DNA of 64,000 nucleotides from contig JAUNDP010000003.1 of assembly GCA_030526005.1 (NCBI GenBank), forward strand, positions 62,001 to 126,000, read 5' to 3'. The notes under the pieces are model-generated. The model saw nothing but the letters and a program-made list of their open reading frames with translations. It was not told the DNA's origin and made no database searches. This DNA is from Eubacteriales bacterium (GTDB taxonomy: Bacteria > Bacillota > Clostridia > Lachnospirales > Lachnospiraceae). Positions 1-9,279 of this stretch are shown piece by piece. Within the stretch, counting starts at the first letter, position 1, and each line of letters opens with the position of its first letter. A program made the position numbers and the translations under genes.

Positions 1-1918
1 TATTTCCTTTTCTGGAAGTCTTATCATTCTCCAGCTTTTTAGCATTATCCAAAGCTACCGCAATCTGTTCATTGAGCAATGGAATTTCGCTGAAAAACGG
101 GAAATAATAGCGCTGCATACTGTTGAGCTTTTTCGGCGCTGTATTTCCAGAAACTTTAGAAGCTGTTTTTCTGGAAGATGTCTGCTGTGGGATTCTCTCC
201 TGTTTTGCAGCCGCTTCTTCTCTTGCTGTTTTCTGAATGCGCACCGGTTCTGTCTCATTTTGGTGTGCATTCTTCTGTGACTGCTGTCTTTCCTGTGCCG
301 GCTCCTTCTGTCTGAGATTCAGAACTCCCGCTGCCGCCTCAATCGCAGCGGACAGGTCAATTTCTTCACTGATTCTGCCGGTCGTTTTTCTCTCTTCCTT
401 TCGGCTTTCTTCTTTTGCCTCTTCTTTTACTTCGTTTTCTGTTTCTTTTACCAGAATATTTTCTCTTCGCACCGGCTCAAATTTTTCTGTTTTATCTCCA
501 GCGCTTCTTCTGCTCTGAGGCTCTGGCTTCGCTTCTTTTTCATGGATTTCTTCCTGAATCTTGCCATCTGTTTCTGCCTCTTCTTTTGGCTCTTCTATAT
601 TTTTATATTCTCTTTCTTTCTCTTTGTTTAAAGACAGAGTCGCTTCTTTTTCTTCCTGATCTTTCTCTTCTTTGCATTCTTGTCTCTGATCTTTTTTCTG
701 TTCTTCTTCCTGTGTTGCTGCCGCTGTCTCCTCGCTGCCAAATGAAGTCAGAATATCATCAATAGATGCCGCTCTCTGTTTCTGCTCCTCCGTCATCACC
801 TCAGCTTCTTCCTGCTGCATGACTGGCTTTTCAGATGGCTGTACAATATTGCTGCTCTCGACCAGGTCTTCCTGTTTTCTTCCAATGCCCGCTACGATCT
901 GGCGCATACTTTTTGCCAGCTCTTCCTGCAGCTGCGCCGTGTTGAAACGTCTCGCAAATTTTTCACGTTCTTCCTGTTCTCTCTTTGCCGCATCCTCCAG
1001 CACTTTATTTACTGTCTCTGTGTGGAGTTTTGCACTTTTCTGAAGCATATCCCAATCCTGAGATTCGCTCTCTGCTCTGAAATTTTCCTGTTCTGCCGCA
1101 CTTTCCATCTCTGGATTTTTCGTCTCTGCCGTATGGTGCTGCATCACAGTCTCTGCAATCTCTTTTTCTGTCGCTGCAATGATATTGTCTGCCAGATTCT
1201 GCCCTGTCACTTTCTTTACAATCTCTTTTTCCAGTTTCGGAAGTTCCTCTTTCTCACGCTGTTCTCTCAGCAGGGCTTCTTCTATCACTTCTTCATCTTC
1301 CTGCATATTATTTCTCTGGTCATATACATGCTGCTGCTCCGGTGTCAGTTCGGCATAATTCTTCTTCAGTTCCAGAGCCTTTATCACATATTTTCCATTG
1401 TGAAACCACAGCGCTAAATCATCGCACGCCTCCACGCATTTCTCTGGCATATCTGCTCTTTGATATAATTTCGCCAGCTCGTATGCCCATTTTTCTGTAT
1501 ATTCTTTATTTTTATATTCTTCCAGAATATTGATCTGATCTTCCAGAGAAGACCCTCTCCCTTTATAGATCTTATATTTTAAGATATATCTGCTGTTGTC
1601 ATTCGGAGCGCTCTGCACATACTGTGTATAAAATTCAACAGCGTCATCAAATTCTTTTAGTTTTACGCAGATTTCCACAAGACGGTATAAGATTGCTCTT
1701 ACATTTGGGGAGCGTCTGTAAGCTCTCAACAAAATCTCTTTGCTGTCCTCCAGTCTCCCGTCTGCCTCATAAATCTCACTGACCATACACAGTGTTCTTA
1801 CGTTTCTGACTCTTTTCCATTCTATTGTATCTGCAACTCTCGCAGCCTCTTCATAATTTTCTTCATTTACCAACTGGTTGATCTCTTCCAGTTTGACATT
1901 GTATTCATATTTATCCAA
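1..1918 (-). CDS. TPR-repeat protein with long charged low-complexity region (C-terminus cut by window edge)
   Basis: The frame stays open from a TTG start at 1918 (upstream AAGAGGTGG, 6-nt spacing) to the window edge, at least 639 codons, so the C-terminus is missing. The first ~220 residues are helical and TPR-like: repeated pairs such as NYEEAARVADTIEW and RSPNVRAILYRLVEICVKLKEFDDAVEFY, then a segment ending in ELTPEQQHVYDQ. The next ~350 residues are Glu/Lys/Gln-rich and low in complexity, before a basic tail containing the more ordered stretch NSMQRYYFPFFSEIPLLNEQ. No catalytic motif or signal peptide is seen. Similar large TPR proteins are common in Lachnospiraceae, but I know of no established function. 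A scaffolding or protein-binding role is inference only. The TTG start rests on the ribosome site; a nearby GTG (gtg gat aac) is out of frame and runs straight into a stop. Confidence 0.75.
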   Translation of the reverse strand, partial: MDKYEYNVKLEEINQLVNEENYEEAARVADTIEWKRVRNVRTLCMVSEIYEADGRLEDSKEILLRAYRRSPNVRAILYRLVEICVKLKEFDDAVEFYTQYVQSAPNDNSRYILKYKIYKGRGSSLEDQINILEEYKNKEYTEKWAYELAKLYQRADMPEKCVEACDDLALWFHNGKYVIKALELKKNYAELTPEQQHVYDQRNNMQEDEEVIEEALLREQREKEELPKLEKEIVKKVTGQNLADNIIAATEKEIAETVMQHHTAETKNPEMESAAEQENFRAESESQDWDMLQKSAKLHTETVNKVLEDAAKREQEEREKFARRFNTAQLQEELAKSMRQIVAGIGRKQEDLVESSNIVQPSEKPVMQQEEAEVMTEEQKQRAASIDDILTSFGSEETAAATQEEEQKKDQRQECKEEKDQEEKEATLSLNKEKEREYKNIEEPKEEAETDGKIQEEIHEKEAKPEPQSRRSAGDKTEKFEPVRRENILVKETENEVKEEAKEESRKEERKTTGRISEEIDLSAAIEAAAGVLNLRQKEPAQERQQSQKNAHQNETEPVRIQKTAREEAAAKQERIPQQTSSRKTASKVSGNTAPKKLNSMQRYYFPFFSEIPLLNEQIAVALDNAKKLENDKTSRKGN

Positions 1919-2188
1919 CGTTATCCACCTCTTATTATCCCATCTTGCTGTCTGACTTCTTTTATTCCCCTGTACTCTCGCTATTTTCTCTGAAAACGGG
2001 AATATATTTATTCTCATTTCAACGAACTTTTCTTTATCCGTTTAAATATAGAATTAGTGTATCATACCTCCCATTCCTTGTCAAAATGAGATCACAAAAA
2101 AGATATGTAAGATTTTACCGCAGTCTCTCTTTTCTTTCGTGTATACCATCATCACTTTTTGTTTTCCAAAAATTTTGCATACAGAAAA

Positions 2189-2218
2189 ACAGCCATTATA
2201 ATCTCTTATAATGGCTGT
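2189..2218 (-). terminator. Perfect 13-bp hairpin with U-tract on the minus strand
   Basis: ACAGCCATTATAA pairs exactly with TTATAATGGCTGT around a 4-nt loop, and the minus strand continues with TTTTT. It would end any transcript started at the 2912-2940 promoter. Confidence 0.7.
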
Positions 2219-2688
2219 CATTTTATCTTAGGTATTTTTAATAGGATTTTCTTAAGTATTATATATATAAAATTATCTTAAGTATCCCAAATCCACTATT
2301 CAGTTTTATTTCAGGATATAATCAGAGGCTCTTTTTCTTTTTTTATTTCCTGCCCGTATTTATATAAATATATTCTTGAATTCCGATTTCTCAAATATAT
2401 AACTTTTCAAAGCGAATGATAGTATTCTTCGTAAATATTTATCTTTCATATTTTCCACTATATAACTTCTCTCAATCAAATATTTCAATCTTTTATTTCC
2501 ACATTTGATTTTTGATGATTATACAATCTACTCATATTTTTAATTTCCGTTCTTCTGTACTTCAATTAAAATTCTTTGAACTTTTTTGTGGTAAGTCCTT
2601 CAATATGGTGATAAAATTTACTTTATCTCTGATCCAGGATGATTTCTTCTCTGATTATTTTTTCTATAATAATTTGTTCTGGTCTTTT

Positions 2689-2775
2689 TTATTTATCTGA
2701 GATAAAGGTCTGATCGCAGGAAATATTTATCATACCACATCCATATTGAATTGTGTAATGAGTTTTCATGTCCAT
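2689..2775 (-). CDS. Possible 28-residue peptide or N-terminal remnant
   Basis: The ATG at 2775 is preceded by GGAGGT with 8-nt spacing and opens a 28-codon frame (starts MDMKTHYTIQYGCGM, ends DQTFISDK) with two cysteines. It lies about 130 nt downstream of a near-consensus promoter and upstream of a terminator hairpin, so the signals for expression are present. I do not recognise the peptide. The following ~450 nt on the same strand contain Lys/Asn-rich fragments interrupted by stops, so this may be the surviving start of a decayed gene rather than a true small protein. Confidence 0.3.
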   Translation of the reverse strand: MDMKTHYTIQYGCGMINISCDQTFISDK

Positions 2776-2911
2776 TGGATTCAACCTCCATTCCTTTCTT
2801 TTTTCTCCTAAACTTTTTTAAGAGAGCGATAAAAACAATTTTTCTTGTTCGGTTCATTAAGCTTTCTCGTCACTTAATTACTTTTTGAAATATTGTTTTC
2901 TTTATATCTGT

Positions 2912-2940
2912 ATACTACCACCTGATTCTTATTTTGTCAA
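2912..2940 (-). promoter_or_regulatory. Near-consensus sigma-A promoter in the AT-rich gap
   Basis: On the minus strand TTGACA (2935-2940) and TAGTAT (2912-2917) are separated by exactly 17 nt. No recognisable gene lies downstream except the 28-codon ORF. Confidence 0.65.
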
Positions 2941-3041
2941 CACTTTTTTTATTTTTTCTCCATTATTTTTTAAATATCATTTTTATTTGTTTGAAAACTG
3001 TTATTTTTTGAAATTATTCTGTATTTTCAGAAAATTATATC

Positions 3042-3083
3042 AAAAAAAATACCTGGATTTCTCTTTTGAAAAATCCAGGTATT
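3042..3083 (-). terminator. Intrinsic terminator after the aconitase-family gene
   Basis: AATACCTGGATTT pairs with AAATCCAGGTATT (13 bp) around an ATG-free loop, followed on the minus strand by a run of T. It sits about 65 nt past the stop codon of the hydratase gene. Confidence 0.85.
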
Positions 3084-3149
3084 GTATTCTTATTTTGCTT
3101 TTATTTCATTTCTTATTCTATATCTTTCTATATCTGCCTAATGCCTGGC

Positions 3150-5438
3150 TTATCCTCTGTAGTAATTGATCAGGCATCCTTTCAGGATGATTGTTCTCTC
3201 ATCGTCTGTCAGTTCTCCCATCTTCAGGGTAAACTCTTTTGCCTTTTCTCCTATCACATACGCTTTGATCTCTGTCTGTTTCTCTTTTACAGCTTTGCAG
3301 ATATCAGGCACAAACAGATAATCCCCATTCTTAAATGGCAGTTCTCCCTCTTCAATCAGGAATGGAAGCATTCCCCAGTTGATCAGATTCGAGCGATATC
3401 TCTTTGTCGCATAACTGTTTGCAATATTTGCCCATCCTCCCAGAACTTTCTGGCAGGATGCAGCCTGTTCACGTGCAGAGCCGTCCCCAGGTTTCACTGC
3501 AAAAATCGTGCTTCCGATTCCAGTATTGTTAAAGTCAGCATCTCTGCAGACGGTTTTGACTGTATCCATCACAGCGGAAAGCTCTTCCAGTTCTTTTCTT
3601 GGATCTTCGCCGGCTGTTCTTGCTTTCTCTGCCTTCTGAACTTCTTTTGCACGTCCCACATAAGCCGGATCTTTTCTGGACAATGTAAACTCTGCCAGTC
3701 CGATTGGATTGGAACGGTAAGAAGATGTTTCTCCGGATGGAATTAGCTCATCTGTCGTTGTGACAGGATCGTGAATCTCGGAAACCACTTTCAGAATCAA
3801 GTTTTCTGTCAGTGCAGACATTGCCGGCCAGTCCTTGATATTTGGACCAAATTTGATCTCTACGCTCGGATCCGCCTCTCCCTTGCTGTCAAATACACGA
3901 TTCTCATAGATGGTCTTGTCAAAGAAATATTTCGGTTTTGTATAATTTGCATCGATGTCAGTAGCCGCTGTCAGATATCCTTTGTTTGCTGCTGTCGCTG
4001 CGATGGAACGCGCATCCATCAGCGCTACCGATGCAATCTGACCGCTCTGCAGTTTTGATCCCTCTCTGTTCGGGAAGTTTCTTGTAGAATGACGGATGCT
4101 GAACGCATTGTTTGCCGGTGTATCGCCTGCTCCAAAGCACGGACCGCAGAATGCAGTCTTCACAATCGCGCCTGTGGCAATCAAATCTGCCAGTTTTCCA
4201 TTTTTTGCCAGTTCCATATAAATCGGCGTACTTGCCGGATAAATGCTCAATGTAAATTCATCCGCGCCGATGCTGGCTCCTTTTAAGATATCAGCAGCAT
4301 CACAAATATTCTCGAATCCGCCGCCGGCGCATCCTGCGATAATACCCTGATCCACATACAGTTTTCCATTGCGCACTTTATCTTTTAATGTGAAATTGAC
4401 TGCTCCGTCAAGGCTGACAAGGGCTCTCTTTTCCACATCGTCCAAAATATCCATCAGATTGCTGTTCAATTCCTCAATCGTATATGTGTTGCTTGGATGG
4501 AACGGCATCGCAATCATCGGTCTTACTTTGCTTAAGTCTACATAGACCATTCCTGCATAGTAAGATACTGCGCCTGGTTTTAACTCTGCATAATCCTCGC
4601 TTCTTCCATGAATGTCATAGAATTCTTTAATCGTATCGTCTGTCTCCCAAATAGAAGAAAGACATGTGGTCTCTGTTGTCATGACATCAATACCGATTCT
4701 GAAATCTGCGCTCAGGTTTTTCACGCCAGGTCCTACAAATTCCATCACTTTATTGTTGACATATCCGTTTCCAAATACAGCGCCGATGATTGCCAGCGCC
4801 ACGTCCTGAGGTCCTACTCCCGGAATCGGAGCGCCGTCCAGGTATACGGCAACGACGTCCGGCATATTGATATCATACGTCTTGGACAAAAGCTGCTTTA
4901 CAAGTTCCGGACCGCCTTCTCCCATTGCCATTGTGCCGAGCGCTCCATATCTTGTATGAGAGTCGGACCCTAAGATCATTTTTCCTCCGCCTGCAAGCAT
5001 CTCTCTCGCAAACTGATGAATGACTGCCTGATGAGGCGGAACATAGACACCGCCATATTTTTTTGCACATGTCAGTCCAAACATATGGTCATCTTCATTG
5101 ATCGTACCGCCGACTGCGCATAAGCTGTTATGGCAGTTTGTCAAAACATATGGAACCGGAAATTTCTCCAGGCCTGACGCTCTGGCGGTCTGAATAATGC
5201 CTACAAATGTAATGTCATGGGATGTCAGCTTATCAAATTTGATCTGCAGTTTTTCCATATTTTCTGAAGTATTGTGCTCCTTCAGAATACGATAAGCGAT
5301 CGTATTTTTCCTTGCTTCTTCCTTTGTCGGAACACAGTCTCCCAGTCTGCTGTGCAGAACGGCTGCCGCATCCTGATGATCTTCTACAATCTCTGTTCCA
5401 TTCAGCAGATAAACACCGCTGTCATATAACTTAACCAT
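3150..5438 (-). CDS. Aconitase-family hydratase (AcnA/YbhJ-like)
   Basis: A 762-residue member of the aconitase superfamily of [4Fe-4S] dehydratases. The aconitase landmarks are in order: GSDSHT near residue 157, a first cluster cysteine in [10 protein letters not shown] near 370, and the CxxC ligand pair in [10 protein letters not shown] near 431-434. The swivel (C-terminal) domain follows from about 560, with [15 protein letters not shown] near 690. Family members convert citrate to isocitrate via aconitate, or act on related hydroxy-acids. The sequence resembles the broad YbhJ/'hydratase' group found beside regulators in Clostridia, so the true substrate is uncertain. It is the second gene after a CdaR/PucR-type regulator (18-nt gap) and has its own terminator, so the pair is probably an operon. 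I see no citrate synthase or isocitrate dehydrogenase gene nearby. Confidence 0.85.
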   Translation of the reverse strand: MVKLYDSGVYLLNGTEIVEDHQDAAAVLHSRLGDCVPTKEEARKNTIAYRILKEHNTSENMEKLQIKFDKLTSHDITFVGIIQTARASGLEKFPVPYVLTNCHNSLCAVGGTINEDDHMFGLTCAKKYGGVYVPPHQAVIHQFAREMLAGGGKMILGSDSHTRYGALGTMAMGEGGPELVKQLLSKTYDINMPDVVAVYLDGAPIPGVGPQDVALAIIGAVFGNGYVNNKVMEFVGPGVKNLSADFRIGIDVMTTETTCLSSIWETDDTIKEFYDIHGRSEDYAELKPGAVSYYAGMVYVDLSKVRPMIAMPFHPSNTYTIEELNSNLMDILDDVEKRALVSLDGAVNFTLKDKVRNGKLYVDQGIIAGCAGGGFENICDAADILKGASIGADEFTLSIYPASTPIYMELAKNGKLADLIATGAIVKTAFCGPCFGAGDTPANNAFSIRHSTRNFPNREGSKLQSGQIASVALMDARSIAATAANKGYLTAATDIDANYTKPKYFFDKTIYENRVFDSKGEADPSVEIKFGPNIKDWPAMSALTENLILKVVSEIHDPVTTTDELIPSGETSSYRSNPIGLAEFTLSRKDPAYVGRAKEVQKAEKARTAGEDPRKELEELSAVMDTVKTVCRDADFNNTGIGSTIFAVKPGDGSAREQAASCQKVLGGWANIANSYATKRYRSNLINWGMLPFLIEEGELPFKNGDYLFVPDICKAVKEKQTEIKAYVIGEKAKEFTLKMGELTDDERTIILKGCLINYYRG

Positions 5439-5456
5439 ACTTTTTCCTCCTGATTT

Positions 5457-6539
5457 CTATTGTTCTTCCATATATTTCATATAATTTACAACCATTAAAG
5501 CGATCTTAAATGTCAGTGCATCGTCAAACACTCTGATGTCAAGCCCTGTGCTTTTCTGGAATTTTTCCAGACGGTAGACGAGCGTATTTCGATGAATATA
5601 CAGCTGTCTCGATGTCTCTGAAACATTCAGATTATTGTCAAAAAATTTGTTGATCGTTACCAATGTCTCTTCGTCAAACGTATCCGGCATATGTTCTCCG
5701 AAAATTTCCTGCATAAACATCTTACACAGAGGAATCGGAAGCTGATAAATCAAGCGCCCGATTCCCAGCGCGCTGTACGCAATGATATTTTTCTCTGTGT
5801 AGAAAATTTTTCCCACATCGAGAGCCATCTTTGCCTCTTTATATGATTTTGAAACCTGCTTGATCTCATTGACAATCGTTCCATAGGCAATGCGTACGCT
5901 TGACATTGCCTCTGTATTCAGCATATCCAGCATCACTTTTGCCGTCTCTTCTATTTCGGGATAATCCTCCCCTTCTTTTAATTCTTTCACAAGAATAATA
6001 TTTTTCTCATCCACCGCTGTGATAAAATCTTTTGTTTTCATCGCAAACAGACTCTTGATCGTCTCCATAGCCAGGTTGTCCTTCTCATACTTTGTCTCAA
6101 TGATAAAAACAATGCGGCGTGCTTCCACATCAATATGAAGCTTTTTGGCGCGATTATAGATGTCCACGAGAAGAAGATTGTCAAGCAGAAGATTCTGGAT
6201 AAAATTATTTTTATCAAATCTTTCTTTATATGCAACAATTAAATTCTGTATCTCGCTGACTGCTACTTTCCCAATCATATATACGTCTTCACTGGACCCT
6301 TTGGCGATCAGAATATATTCCATCGTCCGATCGTCAAACACTTTAAAGAAATGGTATCCCTGAATCACCTGACTGTCTGCCATGGAATCGGCGAAATTAC
6401 GCACAGTATCTTCCTGTATATTCATATCAGAAAAAGTCGCAGCAATCGCGTTTCCTTCCAGATCCATGACACACAGATCTATTCTTGTAATTGCCCGCAG
6501 CTCATCCATTGCCGTCTGTAAAACCTGACTAGAAATCAT
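5457..6539 (-). CDS. CdaR/PucR-type transcriptional regulator
   Basis: A 360-residue regulator with an N-terminal sugar-diacid-recognition-like domain (MISSQVLQTAMDELRAITRIDLCVMDLEGNAI) and a C-terminal PucR-type helix-turn-helix around residues 300-345 (NLNVSETSRQLYIHRNTLVY, then RLEKFQKSTGLDIR). Family members sense small carboxylic acids, as E. coli CdaR senses sugar diacids, and control nearby catabolic genes. It sits 18 nt upstream of the aconitase-family gene in the same direction, so that gene is the likely target and a hydroxy- or diacid metabolite the likely ligand. This is inference from position. The start is the first Met of the frame and matches the family N-terminus. Confidence 0.85.
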   Translation of the reverse strand: MISSQVLQTAMDELRAITRIDLCVMDLEGNAIAATFSDMNIQEDTVRNFADSMADSQVIQGYHFFKVFDDRTMEYILIAKGSSEDVYMIGKVAVSEIQNLIVAYKERFDKNNFIQNLLLDNLLLVDIYNRAKKLHIDVEARRIVFIIETKYEKDNLAMETIKSLFAMKTKDFITAVDEKNIILVKELKEGEDYPEIEETAKVMLDMLNTEAMSSVRIAYGTIVNEIKQVSKSYKEAKMALDVGKIFYTEKNIIAYSALGIGRLIYQLPIPLCKMFMQEIFGEHMPDTFDEETLVTINKFFDNNLNVSETSRQLYIHRNTLVYRLEKFQKSTGLDIRVFDDALTFKIALMVVNYMKYMEEQ

Positions 6540-6711
6540 CCGTTCACTTCCTCTTCTTTCTTAATTTTTGCATTGTGTCTTTCTCTTTTTCTTTTTTCTG
6601 TCACCATTCAGAAATCCTATTGCGATAATGATAAAACAAAACAGAAAAAAACGCAAGAAAGATTCCCCGTCTGCATAAAAACTTTTTTTATATATTTTCC
6701 TGTATCATATA

Positions 6712-6744
6712 AAAAAGAGGGGACTCCTTTTGGATCATCCCCTC
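6712..6744 (-). terminator. Terminator after ugpC/msmX
   Basis: GAGGGGA pairs with TCCCCTC around an interrupted loop; the minus strand then reads TTTTTTA. It lies 23 nt beyond the stop of the ABC ATPase gene. Confidence 0.8.
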
Positions 6745-6766
6745 GCATATTTCTGTGTGAATGCTA

Positions 6767-7879
6767 TTAATTTGTGATACATTTTTCTGTTTCTTTGTCA
6801 AATACATGGATCTTTTCAATATCCATAGCAAATTTTACACGATCTCCCGTTCTTGCTGTCGTACGCGGATCCACTCTCGCTGTCATAGGGAATCCTTCTA
6901 CATCAAAGTACAAATATACTTCCGCTCCCAGCAGTTCGTATACTTTGATCGTGGATTCGATTACACTGTTCGGAGAAGCTTCGATATACATCTGTGAATC
7001 GTGTACGTCTTCCGGACGAATGCCAAGTACGACGGTCTTTCCTGCATATCCTCCTTCGATCAGTTTTTTCGCCTTTGCCGGAGGCAGTTTAATTGAATAT
7101 GGGCCTACCTGTAATTCTACGTCGTTTCCTTTTACAACTGTTTTGGCATCCATAAAGTTCATCTGCGGAGATCCGATAAAGCCGGCTACAAACAGATTGC
7201 ATGGCTCATTGTACAGTTTCAACGGAGTATCTACCTGCTGAACAACGCCGTCTTTCATAACTACGATTCTTGTTCCAAGCGTCATAGCCTCTGTCTGGTC
7301 ATGTGTTACATAAATAATGGTAGCTCCCAGTCTCTGATGAAGTTTAGAGATCTCGATACGCATCTGAACTCTCAGCTTTGCGTCCAGGTTGGATAAAGGT
7401 TCGTCCATCAGGAATACTTTCGGATTACGCACAATGGCACGTCCCATCGCTACACGCTGTCTCTGGCCTCCTGATAAAGCCTTTGGCTTACGATCCAGCA
7501 GTTTCTCCAAATCCAGGATCTTTGCCGCTTCTCTTACCTGTTTGTCAATCTGATCTTTCGGAACTTTTCTCAGCTTCAGACCAAATGCCATATTATCATA
7601 TACCGTCATGTGAGGATACAGAGCATAGTTCTGGAATACCATAGCAATGTCTCTGTCTTTTGGTTCCACATCGTTGACCACTTTATCACCAATTTTTAAT
7701 GTACCGCTTGAGATCTCTTCCAGTCCTGCAATCATACGCAATGTTGTAGATTTTCCGCATCCTGAAGGACCTACAAAAATGATAAATTCTTTATCGTCTA
7801 TTTCCAGATTAAAATCTTTAACAGCTTCAAATCCGTTTGGATATGTCTTATTAATATGCTGTAATGATAAACTTGCCAT
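6767..7879 (-). CDS. ugpC: Sugar ABC transporter ATP-binding subunit (MsmX/UgpC type)
   Basis: A 370-residue CUT1-family ATPase. It has Walker A GPSGCGKST near residue 38, the signature LSGGQRQRVAMGRAI, Walker B VFLMDEPLSNLD, the H-loop YVTHDQTEA, and a C-terminal MalK-like OB/TOBE region (VVLGIRPEDVHD). The start at 7879 (MASLSLQHINKTYP) is chosen because TAGGAGG lies just upstream; the open frame extends 20 codons further without a ribosome site. No permease or binding protein is adjacent, and it has its own terminator. It is therefore probably the shared orphan ATPase that energises several sugar importers encoded elsewhere, as MsmX does in Bacillus. Substrate assignment to glycerol-3-phosphate is only the database label for this family. 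Confidence 0.9.
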   Translation of the reverse strand: MASLSLQHINKTYPNGFEAVKDFNLEIDDKEFIIFVGPSGCGKSTTLRMIAGLEEISSGTLKIGDKVVNDVEPKDRDIAMVFQNYALYPHMTVYDNMAFGLKLRKVPKDQIDKQVREAAKILDLEKLLDRKPKALSGGQRQRVAMGRAIVRNPKVFLMDEPLSNLDAKLRVQMRIEISKLHQRLGATIIYVTHDQTEAMTLGTRIVVMKDGVVQQVDTPLKLYNEPCNLFVAGFIGSPQMNFMDAKTVVKGNDVELQVGPYSIKLPPAKAKKLIEGGYAGKTVVLGIRPEDVHDSQMYIEASPNSVIESTIKVYELLGAEVYLYFDVEGFPMTARVDPRTTARTGDRVKFAMDIEKIHVFDKETEKCITN

Positions 7880-8155
7880 AATAATCCTCCTATAAAGTAA
7901 AGCGAATTTTAAAACTCTCTGCCGGTGTGTTTTCCCCATTCATACCTGCAGGCAAATTCTTTATTATAATATGAGTTTAGTATAATCGAATTTTTTCTGC
8001 AATGCTATACCATAAATAAACAAATATTTGTATAAACCTTGTACGTTCTGCTTACAAACGATTTCTTTTCTTTTTTCTTCTGTTATTTTGTACATTTCTT
8101 TTTCTATTTCATGGACATATTGACGAAGTGCCTTGTTTTTTTTGTCAAAACTGTG

Positions 8156-8161
8156 TATACT
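8156..8161 (+). promoter_or_regulatory. Probable -10 box of the exonuclease gene
   Basis: TATACT at 8156-8161 has a T-rich weak -35 (TTGTTT) 17 nt upstream. The start site would give a leader of only about 10 nt before the ribosome site. The rest of the 7880-8178 gap is AT-rich with several TATAAT-like hexamers on the minus strand that could serve ugpC. Confidence 0.45.
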
Positions 8162-8178
8162 CTTATCCGGGTGATGAT

Positions 8179-9153
8179 ATGAATTATATTGTTTTAGATC
8201 TGGAATGGAATCAGTCTCCAGATAAAAAAGTGCATGAAGATCCTCATCTTCCTTTTGAAATTATTCAAATCGGTGCAGTGAAACTGGATCAGAATTTCAA
8301 TATCATTGATCAGTTTTTTGAGCGTATCCGCCCTGTTTTATATCCTGAAATACATTATAAAATTCAGGAGATTATTCAGATTAATTATGCTGATTATAAA
8401 AATGCAAGATCATTTCCGGAAGTGGCAGAAGATTTCTTTTCCTGGTGCGGTTCTGACTGTTCTTTCTGCACTTGGGGTCCATGCGATCTGACAGAATTGC
8501 AGAGGAATTTAAACTATTATCAGATAAAATCTCCTTTTCCTTTTCCTCTCTTCTTTTACGATATTCAGAAAATTTTCAGTATTGTCTACGAAGATGGAAA
8601 AATTCGCCGGAATTTAGAATTTGCCATTGATTTCCTCCTGATCTCAAAAGATCGTCATTTTCATGACGCATTGTGCGATGCTTTTTATACGGGAATGGTG
8701 ATGCGCCATCTTGTAAAAGAGGAAATCTTTAAAAATTATTCCATCGACTGTTATCAACCGCCTGCAACAGATTCTGAACAAATCTATGCTGTGTATGAGA
8801 CATACTCAAAATATATTTCCAAACCATTTGACAGTCGTCTGGATGCCATGCAGGATAAAAATCTGACGGCAGTTCCCTGTCATCTCTGCCAGAAAAATGC
8901 TCATCTGGAAATTGCATGGTTTGTTGGTCCCTCCAAGAGTTATTACTGCCTTGCCAAGTGCAAAGAACACGGATATCTCAAAGGAAAAATCAGATTCAAA
9001 AAGACAGACAGTGGAAAAGTTTTCTGTATCAGAATTTTAAAACAGGTCAGCCCGGAGGCAGCATTAAAAGTAAAAGAGATGCAGAAAATGATGCGCGAAA
9101 AAAAGCAGTTAAAGCACAGAGAAGAAACGATTGTAAGCCACACTTTTCATTAG
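8179..9153 (+). CDS. DEDDh 3'-5' exonuclease (KapD/ERI-like)
   Basis: A 324-residue protein whose first ~190 residues are an RNase T/DnaQ-type exonuclease domain. Motif I is VLDLEWNQS (Asp and Glu metal ligands, residues 5-9). Motif II is in TWGPCDLTELQ near 100-110, and motif III is HDALCDAFYTGMV near 165-175 (His and Asp), so all metal-binding residues are present. The C-terminal ~130 residues contain two CxxC pairs (VPCHLCQKNAH and CLAKCKEHG), suggesting a small zinc-binding nucleic-acid module. The start at 8179 (MNYIVLDLEWN) is favoured over an upstream ATG because GGTGAT precedes it and the family begins this way. It lies alone on the plus strand between minus-strand neighbours. The natural substrate (RNA or DNA) is unknown. 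Confidence 0.8.
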   Translation: MNYIVLDLEWNQSPDKKVHEDPHLPFEIIQIGAVKLDQNFNIIDQFFERIRPVLYPEIHYKIQEIIQINYADYKNARSFPEVAEDFFSWCGSDCSFCTWGPCDLTELQRNLNYYQIKSPFPFPLFFYDIQKIFSIVYEDGKIRRNLEFAIDFLLISKDRHFHDALCDAFYTGMVMRHLVKEEIFKNYSIDCYQPPATDSEQIYAVYETYSKYISKPFDSRLDAMQDKNLTAVPCHLCQKNAHLEIAWFVGPSKSYYCLAKCKEHGYLKGKIRFKKTDSGKVFCIRILKQVSPEAALKVKEMQKMMREKKQLKHREETIVSHTFH

Positions 9154-9187
9154 ATTCTTACAAAATTCAGCCGACAGAGCTGAAAAA

Positions 9188-9270
9188 GACATTGTCAGAT
9201 GACTTCTTGATCCTATCTGATACAAATCAGATTCCTGTATCAAAAATGTCATCTGTACAATGCCTTTTTT
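9188..9270. terminator. Long bidirectional terminator between convergent genes
   Basis: GACATTGT-CAGATGAC pairs with GTCATCTGTACAATGCC (one bulge), with an inner stem around ATCTGAT/ATCAGAT. A run of T follows on the plus strand and TTTTT on the minus strand, so it can end both the exonuclease gene and the converging recombinase gene. Confidence 0.8.
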
Positions 9271-9279
9271 ATGAGAATA

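Larger units (their letters stand above)
1919..3149. other. 1.2-kb AT-rich gap, mostly non-coding
   Basis: Very AT-rich, with no long open frame on either strand. It holds a near-consensus minus-strand promoter (2912-2940), a 28-codon ORF with a good ribosome site (2689-2775), a minus-strand terminator-like hairpin (2189-2218) and the terminator of the hydratase gene (3042-3083). Between 2220 and 2690 the minus strand shows only short frames broken by stops, consistent with a decayed gene. Confidence 0.6.

Noticed and set aside
237..1533. Several plus-strand ORFs of 63-131 codons
   Set aside because: Shadows of the minus-strand TPR gene. They are Cys/Phe/Leu-rich, lack ribosome sites and have no domain resemblance.
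2885..3746. Plus-strand ORFs over the hydratase C-terminus and terminator (94 and 226 codons)
   Set aside because: Opposite-strand frames to a well-supported aconitase-family gene, with non-coding composition (Phe/Tyr/Cys-rich) and no ribosome site.
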